From Spirogloea muscicola (lineage: Eukaryota; Streptophyta; Zygnematophyceae; Spirogloeales; Spirogloeaceae), in contig WELB01000048.1 in assembly GCA_009602725.1 (NCBI GenBank), forward strand, positions 393,748 to 452,544: DNA of 58,797 nt, written 5' to 3'. The position numbers were made by a program, and so were the translations under genes. Positions 1-11,300 of the stretch are shown piece after piece (the first letter of the stretch is position 1; each line of letters begins with the position of its first letter). Below the pieces are notes generated by a model. That model ran no database searches and was not told the origin of the DNA. It was given only the letters and a program-made list of their open reading frames with translations.

Positions 1-620
1 AACAAAGAACGAGAAGGGGGCCAGAGGAAGCCAGAGGAAGCGCTAAGAAACCAAAGCACACAAAGAAAGAAAGCAGCTACAAATCACTCAGTAACCCCTG
101 CTAAGCAGCCGCAAATCAGAGAGGCTAGGGTCCTGGAAGTGGGTCCCCTGGACAGAGCCAGAGGCAGCAGCGAGGGCTCGTCCGGCACGAAGGTGCAGCG
201 CACGGGCCATGGACCTCTGCAGCGAGACGGCCAAGCGCATGCGATACACTTGCGCCAGCGACCCGGCTGCAGGAGTACAGAGAGGCGCATCCGATATACC
301 TGAGCCCACGAGCCCGCAGCGTTGAAGTCGGCTGGCTCGCGGCGTCTGCGGGACATAGCCCGCCGCGCAAGCCTAGCCAATAGGTCAAGCCACTGGGACC
401 CAAGAGCCCCGTGCACGTCCACCGCCAAGGGGACGAACTCGTCGGCAGGTGGGTGGTCGGAGTGCTTGGCCGCCTTGCAGCGAGCGGCCTTCGAGGCAGC
501 GTGGCCGGCCCGCGAGGCAGAGAGCCCCAGGTTGGAGCGGTCGACCACATCGGTGGTGACTACATCGGCTATGATCCGCGCGCCACACCTCCCGGCGTGG
601 ACGCCACCAGGTCCACATTA
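1..620 (-). mobile_element. 5'-truncated REL-type LINE 3' end (family A)
   Basis: Reading on the minus strand, this holds the C-terminal end of a retrotransposon polyprotein that stops at 88 with the tail DLRLLSRGY, followed by its 3' untranslated region down to base 1. Upstream segments (PLAVDVHGALGSQWLDLL, then FNAAGSWAQVYRMRL) match the layout of the region after the endonuclease in the larger element at 34379-38145. The coding parts lie in two frames, so there is at least one frameshift near 270 and the copy is dead. Bases 1-274 are almost identical to 5665-5940, so this is a recent family. 5' truncation is expected for target-primed reverse transcription. Confidence 0.7.
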
Positions 621-639
621 CGCGTATGGTGTCCGTCCT

Positions 640-870
640 CTTCGGCTTTGGACATTGTCCATTCTTTTTGGGCTGGCTTTTTTTGCCAGCCCCTCTTTCT
701 CTATGGGCGAGCCTTCTTCTCTCTGGGCTGGCTTTTCAAAGCCCCGCTCACTTCGCCAGTACAGTACGCTGTTGTGGAGACGAGAGAAGCTATTCCGGGA
801 GAGAAGGCGCGCGGAGCGCATGAAATGCAGGGGAGCTATTCCGCGAGAGAGGAGAAGTCCATCCAAACGG
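640..870 (+). repeat. Solo retroelement 3' modules: hairpin and GCGC box
   Basis: A perfect hairpin (GGGCTGGC, a short T-rich loop, GCCAGCCC) lies at about 670-692. It is preceded by a tract reading ggacattgtccattc and followed by ctatgggcgagcc. The same block recurs next to retroelement C-termini elsewhere in the window. A GGCGCGCGGAGCGCATG-like box follows near 807-823 in the opposite orientation. No coding remnant of an element is attached here. Confidence 0.6.
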
Positions 871-899
871 TGGCGATGGTTGGAGGCCAGCCCAAAACG

Positions 900-3200
900 G
901 ATACAAGGGGATCTGCACCTGCGCAGGCTGGGCAGCTCGGGGCCCTCTCAGCAAACCGCGTGTCAGCAACAGCTGAAGTGAGCTGATCCGAAGCAAGAAA
1001 AGCAAGAGCAAGAGGCACCTCCCTGCGCAAGCCCAAGGCTGTTGCCAGTTAACAATTAGCATGGCGGTGCTAGGCCAAGCGTATGGCACATTCAAGCGAG
1101 ATCAAGATGACGCATCCAGGTGGAATTCACACAACACCCAAAGGCCCGGAGCCTCCGTTGCAGCTACCTGTTCGCGTCGCAGTTGTCAGCTTGAGAGGCC
1201 AGCTCAGTGTTCTTAGCGAGGACCAATGACTGCTGTGCATTTTATGGCCAGCAGGTTGAAGGTGCCGCCGGCTGGTTGGTCCTGCTACCCTCTTCTGCTT
1301 GGCTCCTTCACAGAGTAGTCGGCCTCAGAAGTTGCAGGCCCTTCTTGCGGAAGCTGGCGGGACGTCCGTGAGGTGCCACATGCCACCTCCATAGGGGACG
1401 CAACACCTCATTAAGGAGAGTCTGTCCGAGTTGCGCAGGCACCACCCCGTTATATATGTGCTGAATCACTTAATACGCCACCTCCCACAGTGTATGATGC
1501 CGTACATATCGCTGCGCAAGAGGTCGTAGAGCCAGTGCACTCCCTGCGGTGGGAGCAATGAAGCATGTGGGCGCTTGTGTTACAAGGCGTCTTCCTCGAT
1601 GAGCCCACATTTGCACTAGTTCACTCTGCCAGACACAGGAAGGGTACTCGAGATGGCAGTGCATACATCACATAATAGAGCAGTGTTGGTTCACATGCTC
1701 GCATGCAAAGGCAAGGCACAAAGCAACTCAAATACTCCAAGAAACTAGACTGTTAGGAGCTGAGCCTGGCCACGAGCAAGCCCTCCAAGAGCATCTCACA
1801 GATGCTCGACTGGCTGCTCATCTGCAGTAGAGGGCACATCGTTGGAGCATACAGTTCAAAACCGTGCGCCCAGGTATCAAGCAAAGCAAAAACCAACAAG
1901 ATCCAGCGCCAGAGGCTGGCAAGATGCAGTGAGACCCACTTGGCATGCTTTCGTGGTGTACGTATCCCAATCCCTATGGACTTCCTTCAATACTTAGTGG
2001 GCTGTCTTTTCACATCCCTCTCGCTGAGAGCTGCTTCTAAGAATAACTTGAATTCGAAATTTCCCCTGAGCTACATTTTTCCTTGGCGCCAACACATCTG
2101 TACTCGAAAGAAGGCACGCGGTGTGCGGTAGATGGAGAAGAGGCCAAGTCAAGTGTGCAAAGCAGAAGGCAAAGGAAGTGCATTCGATGGGGCTACACGA
2201 AGCGGCGATACCTTGAGGAAGAGACTTACTTTGAAGGCGGCGATGGCTGTAAAAGGTCAACCAAAATTAGATGGCCCTCTTCGAGTAGATGTGGTCCAGG
2301 ATGCACCTGAGAGGAAACGGCAGGACCCAAGGACCGCTCTGGTGTGCCAGTCAGCATGGATGAAGCCCCCTCCACACACTTTCTGTGGTGACGGTGGAGC
2401 ATTCTCTGCATACGAAGAGACGAGCCTGCCATCCCACTGCGCCACCAGCACAACAAGCATTGCCGCGTCATGGCAGCGTCGATTCAATTTCTTCAGCCTT
2501 GTGCGCCCTGGCTCCAACACTGCGAGCACCATCCTGGCATCACAGATATTTCCGTTTGCCGCCTGGGGCCCACTATGGTGCCTGTCCACTTGGGGCTGGC
2601 CTTAGAAAGCCGCCAATACACCTGGAAGTGCCACTGCAACCTCCCGCCACAATGATGCTCTGACGACCGCTTCCTTGTCTAGAAAAGGATCTTCCATATT
2701 CAAGGATCTTCCATGCTCGCGAAAGGGGACCGTGGCTGTGCAATAGCCCAAATGAATAAACAAGATACAGGGAGAAGCCCCATCTTCCTGTTAGCTGATG
2801 TACTAAAGCCACTGCCGACCACATGAAATAAGTTAGACTGGGTCCTGGCATACTTGATCCACTGCTCGTGGTGAAGTGCGTACACCCTGCGTCTTGCGAC
2901 ATAGGTACTCCATAGCTGCTGACGACAGCCGCCTGCTAATGGAAGCAGCCACTTCTACCCGTCCTCTGAGCGGCTTCTTTCTTTATGGGCGAGCCTTCTT
3001 CTGAGCGGCTTTGAGCAGCCAGCTAAATCTTGCAGCCATTCTCTGTATCTCGGAAGTCCACACCTTGTCCATGTGCGTGCCGTCATAGTAGGCCACTTCC
3101 AGCATCACAAGAGCCTACCAGTGACTGGCACTTGGTTGCTGCCCTTTGCGATATACTGCAGTCCTTAAATTTGCGACACGAGTGTCATCAATGACTCAAA
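900..3200. other. Region without a supported gene
   Basis: I see no exon chain, RNA gene or conserved protein motif here. Short open frames exist but lack splice logic or recognisable domains. Around 2240-2275 and 2965-3000 there are degenerate matches to the retroelement 3' hairpin and the gggcgagcc tract, suggesting old, decayed element ends. Confidence 0.5.
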
Positions 3201-3201
3201 C

Positions 3202-5390
3202 TCAGCTGAGCGAGCGTCCTTCACTTAGAAAGCCTATGATGTGATTGACAAGCTCATCCCTATGCCGTCGAAAATTGTGGTCAGCCCCTGCTATCAGTCT
3301 CAGGGAGTTGTTGGCTATGCTAGACGCAAACTCCTGTGCGTCAATTGATGGCACAGTGTCGTCTTCCTCCCCATGAATAATCAGTACCCTGATATATCAC
3401 CAGCAATCGTACCGGTACAGTCAGAGTTCTACATTGTGGTCCTTGTTTGTAGTCATGCTCGTCAAGCCTGCTCTATTACTTGAAGAGGCACTTGAATCTT
3501 TGGGTGGAGAAATAAAGAAGAGAATGTGAGCTCAATGTGACGGTTTGCAAAACAACATGGAACAACAACATGCAACAACAACATAGAGGCTATCGTGATC
3601 TCTTACCTGCAGTTTGGTGGGATAGCTTGGGCAACTTTGGCCATGTCAAGGGAGCGCCTCTCACGTAAGCTCTCTTGAGTGACTCTATATGATAAAACTC
3701 CACTATCTGCGAGTGAGAAAGGAAAAGACTGAGGGCTCCACAACTTGTTCAAGAGCATGCTTGACATGTAAGCCGCATTGGTGTTCCTGTAGAGTCATAC
3801 TCATTAAGCAAGTCATGCATTCAAGGAGACTATGTTATTATCCCACATGCTGAGCAGGTAGTGATCATGCATACCTGACTCTCTGACATCATAATAACCA
3901 TCAGCTTGTATCCTCTCGAGTCCTTCTTGTCCAAGTCTCTCCTTGATGCCATTTTCCATGTGGAAACGCCCGCAAACATTTATCACTTTGAGCACATCAC
4001 GATACTTTGATGCGTAGAGGAGGACAATATTGCCACCTATGGAGGTGTGAGATGTGAGCCTGTTAGACTGCTTGACCTTGTGCAATGCCATCCACTAATC
4101 AGACCACACACGTGCAGTTGACGAGCATGACTACAAACAAGGACCACAATGTAGAACTCTGACTGTACCGGTACGATTGCTGGTGATATATCAGGGTACT
4201 GATTATTCATGGGGAGGAAGACGACACTGTGCCATCAATTGACGCACAGGAGTTTGCGTCTAGCACGACTGCATGTTCTCAAGATTTTCTGAGAAAGAGA
4301 GCATGACCTGCAGAGACAGTGCTATTGAGCCTTTATACATACCTTTACTATGCCCCAAAATTGAATAGATGTTCCGCCCTCTTTGTCGCCAGTGGCTTAT
4401 GACACATTTCAAGTCTTCGACTTCCTTCATGTAATTGGCATAACTGAAAGCACCCTCACTCTCACTGCACAAAGAGCAGTTGGCCTGTGTTACGGCAACG
4501 CAATGTGCTTACACTGCTCAAGGTGGAGTAAGCATGCATGACGTGCACTATGAGATCAATGATGAATTCTTAGCAAATTTGGCCAAATCCTTCAAATTTT
4601 GACTTTTCACAGTCAGGGGGCACTGCAACATTGCCTCGGCTAGTCACCCGTTCCCACTGAAGTCAAATCTGAATGTACTCAAACCACTGTCGAGGATGGC
4701 CCCCTCAATGGCGCTCAATGTCTTGCTGTTCTGCCCAAGATTGACGTAAAAGTATGAGTTAGTTGGAGCTTCAACGATGTTTAAGCTCACAAGGTTCCCG
4801 CTTGTCATTGTTTCTGGCTTGACATAAAGATGGCCCCTCACAGTAACACCGATGTCTAGTACTGCTTCATTCGCACTCAACATTTGGCCTTGTATTCAGC
4901 CATCCTTTACACTCCCTACCTTTGACGAGCGAAACCCATGGCATAGGATGCATAGATTTGAGGACCGCCCTTGCTGAAGAAGACCATTCAACCTCTCCCC
5001 TTCAGAATTTCGGATAATTATTGGTTCACCTGTTTTTGGAAGCAAGGATGGCCTTGCACCTAGCAGGTCAATGGCCACGAGCACTTGAATGTCCTAGAAC
5101 TTTGTGCATGGCAAAGCTCAAACCTGATAGTCTTATAGGCCATGTTCCTGCTAATCTGTGAACAGCTCATGATTGAGTACTTGATTATCATGTGACAAAA
5201 GCAACCATGTCAGGTCCAGGTTCCACAGTCGAGGTTGACGAGGATCCTCGGCGAGCGCGTGAATGAGCATCTGATAGAAAGAACGGGCAAGGCTGTACTT
5301 ACTAGAGCTTCGTCCTCCGTTCGCCACAACCTCCACCTCGTCACCTGATGCGTGGACTGGTGGCATCACCATGAGCAGCACGGTACTCAT
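3202..5390 (-). CDS. Alpha/beta hydrolase (BEM46 / serine aminopeptidase-like)
   Basis: Seven exons join in phase with GT-AG introns: 5390-5303, 5029-4920, 4730-4648, 4464-4343, 4036-3875, 3706-3607, 3388-3202. They give 283 residues plus stop. The protein has the plant-type alpha/beta hydrolase plan: CHGFRSSK (oxyanion-loop strand), FRFDFSGNGES, the nucleophile elbow GHSKGGN (catalytic Ser), a late acidic loop HGEEDDTVP (probable Asp) and GADHNF (catalytic His). All triad residues are therefore visible. No clear signal peptide or membrane span is seen, so a cytosolic or organellar soluble enzyme is likely; the substrate cannot be inferred. The ATG at 5390 is chosen because it opens the frame into a strong gtaagt donor at exon 1 and phases fit throughout. 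An inverted copy of the last exon's start sits in intron 4. The family call is strong; exon 1 is less certain. Confidence 0.85.
3318..3465. repeat. 148-bp perfect inverted repeat, arm 1
   Basis: This stretch covers the end of the last intron, its acceptor and the first 71 bases of the last hydrolase exon. Its exact reverse complement occurs at 4118-4265. I aligned both arms base by base and found no mismatch; identity stops sharply at both ends. Confidence 0.95.
4118..4265. repeat. 148-bp perfect inverted repeat, arm 2 (intronic)
   Basis: This is the reverse complement of 3318-3465. It lies inside the intron between the exon ending at 4343 and the exon beginning at 4036, so it should be spliced out of the mRNA. 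In the pre-mRNA the two arms can pair across about 650 bases. Confidence 0.95.
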
Positions 5391-5664
5391 GCGCTTACGG
5401 TGTCGAGGACGGCCTCCCACCGAGCGCGTCCGCGCCTCGGAAGGGCGCAATGGCGACAATGAGAAGCACGGGCTGTGGCATCGAGCAGTCGTGATGCTCC
5501 ATGTGACGCACATCTGTGACATGAAGCCCGGGCTTGTGTTGAAAACTAGCTGACTTTCCTTAAGTATTGCCTCGCGCCAGTGTCTGGGTTGGCGCGGCGA
5601 GCGAGAAAGAAGAAAGGGCTCGCCCATTGAGGATAGGGGCTGGACAAGCCAGCTCAGAAAAGAA

Positions 5665-5945
5665 TGAACAAAGAACGAGAAGGGGGCCAGAGGAAGCCAG
5701 AGGAAGCGCTAAGAAACCAAAGCACACAGAGAAAGAAAGCAGCTACAAATCATTCAGTAACCCCTGCTAAGCAGCCGCAAATCAGAGAGGCTAGGGTCCT
5801 GGAAGTGGGTCCCCTGGACAGAGCCAGAGGCAGCAGCGAGGGCTCTCCCGGCACGAAGGTGCAGCGCACGGGCCATGGACCTCTGCAGCGAGACGGCCAA
5901 GCGCATGCGATACACTTGCGCCAGCGACCCGGCTGCAGGAAAGTC
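5665..5945 (-). mobile_element. Second copy of LINE family A 3' end
   Basis: This is about 98% identical to bases 1-274 and in the same orientation, including the 3' untranslated segment and the RLLSRGY tail. It is joined abruptly at 5941 to the GCGC box that ends the family B element beside it, so one copy inserted next to or into the other. Confidence 0.75.
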
Positions 5946-5959
5946 TACCGGTCACCATG

Positions 5960-6400
5960 GAAGAGAGAGAGAAGGCGCGCGGGGCGCATGAATTGAAAGG
6001 GAGGCCAATTCAAGCCAATACATTGTTCAGGCAGAGTCGAGTGCAGACTAAACAATGCTACATAACACGGAGACCTAATCTAAGGTACCTAAGATGACAT
6101 TAGTACCCACGGGTGAGCACAAACAAATCTGACAAGCTAACTTGGGGAGCTGGAGCGCCGCCACGAAAGCCGGAGGCCTGACTTAGAGCACGCCCTGCAC
6201 GTTGATGAAGAGCCATGGAAGCGACGGGCGATTGCGTGGCGGGCGAGCTGGTTAAGTAGCTCAAGCCACCGAGCGCCCAGTGCCCCATGGATGTCAATTG
6301 CCAACGGGAAGAACTCGTCTTCCGGCGGATGGTCGGCGTACTTAATCTCTTTTGCCCGAGCGGCGCAGGCGACCGCATACCCAGCCTAGAGAAAGGCCCT
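5960..6400 (-). mobile_element. 5'-truncated REL-type LINE 3' end (family B)
   Basis: On the minus strand the coding remnant stops at 6100 with SLSDLFVLTRGY. Its 3' untranslated part runs to about 5965 and ends in a GCGCCCCGCGCGCC box. The upstream coding part shows the PLAIDIHGALG-type segment in a disturbed frame. Near-identical 3' ends occur at 32608-32860 and, more diverged, at 31137-31290, 42350-42500 and 44092-44250. Confidence 0.65.
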
Positions 6401-8100
6401 CGCTACTGACACCTCTTGCTCGAAACGCCTCGTTGGTCAGCTCAAGCTATGTTGTGTCAATGTTGTCTTATCTCTCTCGTCCCATATCACCACGTAGAAG
6501 AAGAAAGGACCACGTAGGGCTCCTCCAGCATTACATTACTGGGGTGCATGGGAGCTTCGATACGACTTCCTTCGTATATCAGCACTTGTCTATGAGCAGA
6601 TGATGGGTGACTGTCGGACTCTGCGCCATGCACCCGGCCTTTCTGAGAAGATGACGCTATACGCATTTTCGAAAGCCTAGCCAGGTGAAAGCTGTGCATA
6701 AATGAAATGAATCACCACATCACAAGCACTGCGGTATCATAGATGGAAATGATAGAAGGCACAGAATGGGCATCTACGCTATCACTGTTGTAGTCTTTGG
6801 TGCCACGATGTGACCTGAGCAAGTTGATAAAGTGAGCTCATCCAAAGGGGGTGAGGGCAGTGAAAGGCCGGCTTGAGAAGATGGACAAGGTCTGAAGAAG
6901 AATATTCGGCTGAAGGGGCCAGAAAGACTAAAAGCACGTGGGTGCACATGTTGGCATCGCCCTAAGCATTTGCAACAAAACACCTTCTGCTGGACACTCA
7001 CATACATGTGCCAGAAATTTGTTGACAAATTCAATATTGAATATATGGGCCTAATTTGACATCTTTGCTAAGAACAACTTCTGTAAGGACACAGTGCTGC
7101 AACAGTAATTTAAAAATACTATGCACGTCAGTTGGAAAGCAAGTTACTGAATGAGGTTGTAAAAATGCTGGTGGTTGAGCAAACATGTAAGCAAGCTTGA
7201 TAATTTCGGGAATGACTCGTCACAATCAGTAGCTCAGGGCACAAATTCAGATTCATTGACATTGTCTACGCGAGCTTTATTCCAGCCTAGGAAAAGTGTA
7301 TGTATCAATGTGGATTGTTATTGCAGAATGTTGGAGGTTTCTTGTTGCATTGTCTCTCAAGTCAAGCTTAATCAAGCTGATACGTACACTCGCTGTTGGT
7401 CACCTACGTTTGACCGTAGGTGACCAACAAATTTTGTTCTATCAACCCCATTATCTACATCTTCACTGACAAGCCTGCAGCTAGAACGGTGTTGTGCCAT
7501 GTGTCGTGGCCACCTAAACCTGCACAGAAGTCATTGATGGCCTAAGGCAGAAAGTGCTCTTGCTAGGGCAGTGGCTCTGAAGGGCCAGCCCAAAAGGACG
7601 CACAGAGTCTATCAGAGAAGAAGCTCTTCAGAAGGAGGCGAGGGCATTGAAATGCCAGCCCAAGACAAATGGACAAGGTCTGGAGGGCCGGAAGTGCAAC
7701 TGGCGCATCTAAGCAAGTGGCTACTACAAATGGGTGCTCGGTGACCTCTAGTCAACAGCCGCAGCATGGAGTAGCTAACAGCCGGCGAAGAGTTGCCATG
7801 CCAAAACGCAGAGATGGCATCACAGGTGCGGCCTGCCCGCAAATGCGTGATGTACACCTGGACATGCTGAGGTGAGATGGAGGCGTATACGGTATATGTG
7901 CTCCTTCCTAACAAGCGAATGAATTTTGGCATTGATGTGTGCTGCTCGCCCAGCTTCCCTCAACACCGGGCCACTGCCTGTTCCCCTTGCGCGAGCAGCT
8001 AGAGGTCTAGGGAGGTGGCCTCAACATGAAAGGACAATACAGTCACCAAACAGGTGACCGCTTCCCAGCCTGTTTGTACGCGCTGATCGAATGCTGCACG
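6400..8100. other. Mostly non-coding spacer with decayed LINE tails
   Basis: No gene is supported. Minus-strand retroelement 3' modules are recognisable at about 6835-6920 and 7615-7700 (a gggctggc-like half, then gccctcgcc and a gaccttgtcc tract). A degenerate RLLTRGH end lies near 7740. The remainder is AT-richer sequence without exon-like frames. Confidence 0.45.
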
Positions 8101-8370
8101 CCGCATTCATGAGCAGCAGAGTGACCCTGCTGTGATCCAAATCACAACAAGCATAACCCATAAAGGGATGAAGATTGCTCTATGATCGAGTTGCAACAGC
8201 TGCAGGTAGAAGTATAATGTAAAATGTCTCTTGAAAGACAACTCAATTTGTCGGGGCAAGCTTGGCTGTACAGTCAACGACCTCGACTGCACTATTTCTA
8301 ATCAAGAGTTGGCATACTTGAAGATCAGATCGACCTTATATTAAGAAAACGTTTGGCTGACGGTAAAGTA

Positions 8371-11300
8371 TCAGCCAATCGCAAAAACAAGATCAAAAGC
8401 ACCAACAAGAGTGTCAGCTCCTGGATTGGTGTGTACAAATGCTGTGAGGGAGTCTTGGCTTCCTTGAGCTCTGTACAAACCCACGGCCAACAAGTGGTGG
8501 TGATGAAGGAGTTGCAGGAATAAATGTTTGTATGGCTGATCAACACAGTCCCTTGGAACGGTAACCTGTTTCAATCTAGGCACTAAGCTTTCTCCAGCTG
8601 CCTCAGGATCTTCTCCTGCTAAGGGACCTGCGATTTTGCCCTTAACTAGAGGACCTCCTGTGACCAACAGGTCAACAATGGTGGCAACATGCCGATTGTA
8701 GAAGCTTGCAAATCTGCAAATCATAGCAATCAGTGGACCATTAGTACTGCAGCAAAGACATCTGCAGGAGAAAGGCATGATGGCGCTTCTCTCATCTAGG
8801 CATCCATAGGTGAGTAGTTTGTGTTCCTATTATCAGGTGCGACTTGTTTATGGGCATTGTGACATAAATGACGAGGGCGGTGTCTTTACTGGTGGAACTC
8901 TTCACAATATGAACTACTTACGAGAAGAACTGGAGGCTTGTTGGGCAGAAAGCCTTGCCCTCAAGGTATGGAGGACAAAAGGCATATAGCGCATCTGTGC
9001 TGCGCCGCAGCATAGCTGGAGTTGCCCTGTATGATGGGAAAAGGCCATTTTATGCTAGAGCTTCTTAACACTTCACAGAGAGCAGATAACCCTGCTAAAA
9101 GATACTTAAAAACTCCGGTGCAAGAGTTGTCATAGAAGCAATCAATGGCACAGTGGACCGCTTTGCCCTCACCGATGACGCTGCAAGGTCCACTTCGGCC
9201 GAAGGTATTGGAATGAAGAAGGGTGCTGGAGCTCGACCAGGGCTGGCTCTGTATCCTTGCCTCGAAGTCTCTCGACATTTGCAGCTATGACGATGTTGTC
9301 AACATCAGCGCTGTAAGTGGCCACCGTGGCGTCTCCGCTTGACATATCCTGTTCGCCTGCTGATTTCTTGATGTCCTCTGTCAATATGAGCACTTTTTCT
9401 GTTACACACAAAGACGTCATCGTCAGGCAGCGACCTGTTGGCAGTGGAGCTCAGCATCGAAGTGCTCTTTCTGTGCAACCTTTGTAAAGCTTAGCAGTTG
9501 AAAATTTCGCAGAACTGATTGTGACTCTGGACCCTCTCAACCTGTCAGAGCATACAGTATACCAAGAAGCAGATGTTGCCAACCCAGCCGCAGTCAACGA
9601 AGGTCAAACCATGTAGCACCATGTGGCTCACCTGCCTGTAGTACACCAGCCCGCATCAGATCGAGCTCGTAGAGTGGAGACCCATTGATGAAATAGACAG
9701 CTGGGAAGACCCCCACAACTCCCCACTCGGAAGCAGTCGGTTGCTGGGGGTACAGTATCACGATGGGGACATGCCTCGCTGTGGACCCTCTGAGGTTTGC
9801 CACCAAGTGATACATGTTCAATGGCCAGCAGCCCTGAATACACACTAGTATGTGAATGTCGTTCCTGTACACCACAAGCGTTGAGGTTGCCAGGTGTGCA
9901 AGGATCTCCGCGCTGCGCCGTCTCAGGACCTCAGGATGTGGAAGGCCATAGGCAGTAGGGGGTGGCCAGGCCAGAAGGCGATCAACTGCTTCCTCCAAGC
10001 TCGCGACATGCTGTGGACCAGAAGGAGCAGGCGCTGCAGCAGCCGCTTCCTCCTCTTCTGGCCTCAGAAGGGACCTCAAGTCCGACTTAGCACTGCCCCT
10101 CGTCGACAAAGTCTCGGCCTCTGTGTCCTTGGGGAGCACAGGAGTCACGGACTCAGGCCCTTTTTCTCCAGCAGCCCTGGTCCACCAGCTCTGTATGACA
10201 TCCAAGTGGTCCTTTTCCAAGTGCTCGCGCTTCCAGCCGCTGCAGAGGCTGCAGTAGCAGCGTCTCATAGTCGAGCAACACGCCTGGCCCTTGCGACTGC
10301 CAGCTTCACCGAAGCGTGAGACCTGGCTAGCAGCCGCTAATGATGGAGCAATGACCAGCCCCACATCCCCCGGAGTGATGACATGGCCTGCTGGGAACAG
10401 AACTACTTTCCGCTGCACAATGGTGTCATCATCATCGTCGTCTGCCACTGGCATGTCCAAGGCAAACAGAGCAACTCCGTACTCGGTGTACACAAACTCT
10501 GCTACCTGTCAGCACAATAAAAGTTGGGCAGGTTACGGAGGTTCTTCCAAATGCCTGAGTTTGCCATGAATGACATTATGCTGATGTGACAGCGGCGTTG
10601 CTTTGTCCTGATGTATGACCTTTAGCATCTGCAGCTAACAATGGCATGCATGATCTGACTCCTGCCACCAGCCACAAGGGCACAGCCGCGCTGCTATTGC
10701 AAGGAGGCGTGAAGTGGGACATGTTAAGTGACCTTCTTATTGCTGCTAGAGGTGATATACTTCACCGTACCTCCTCAAAAAGGTGATGGTGGAGGCCCTC
10801 AGGGAGCAGACTTGGGAAGACTTTGTTCTGGGATCCCTTGTAATATCCTGCCATCCAGTGGCCTTCTGTCACCCTGTCCAACGGCAAAGTTGACTTGAAG
10901 AGGTTCGTGACAAAGGTAGTCATACCCTTGACAGAGCACCTGCACATTGTATTGTGTCAAGGAGACTGTATATGGCATTACTGTGCCCTCTATGCAATAT
11001 CAATTCTTCATCTTAGTAGTGTTACCAGGTAAGCTTCATGAGGCTATGTTTGGAATGCCTGTGAAATACCTACACCTACTTGGGACATACATCACACATC
11101 TGAGCAGTGCGCCACAAATTACGCAGTAAGAGTGCCCAAGGAAGGCGGTCCAGATGTGCCCAGACACATGTGCAGGACGTACGCTGAAGCCAGGAGCTTG
11201 AAGCGCAAAACTCCCATGCAGATGACCTCGACACCGTGCTGTGTGTCATCCCAAATAGCATTGTTCTCACTCTCTGGTTTAAAGACCTCCACAATCACAC

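Noticed and set aside
2132-2605. 157-residue plus-strand ORF
   Set aside because: It contains a degenerate retroelement 3' module, lacks any domain and has competing open frames on the other strand.
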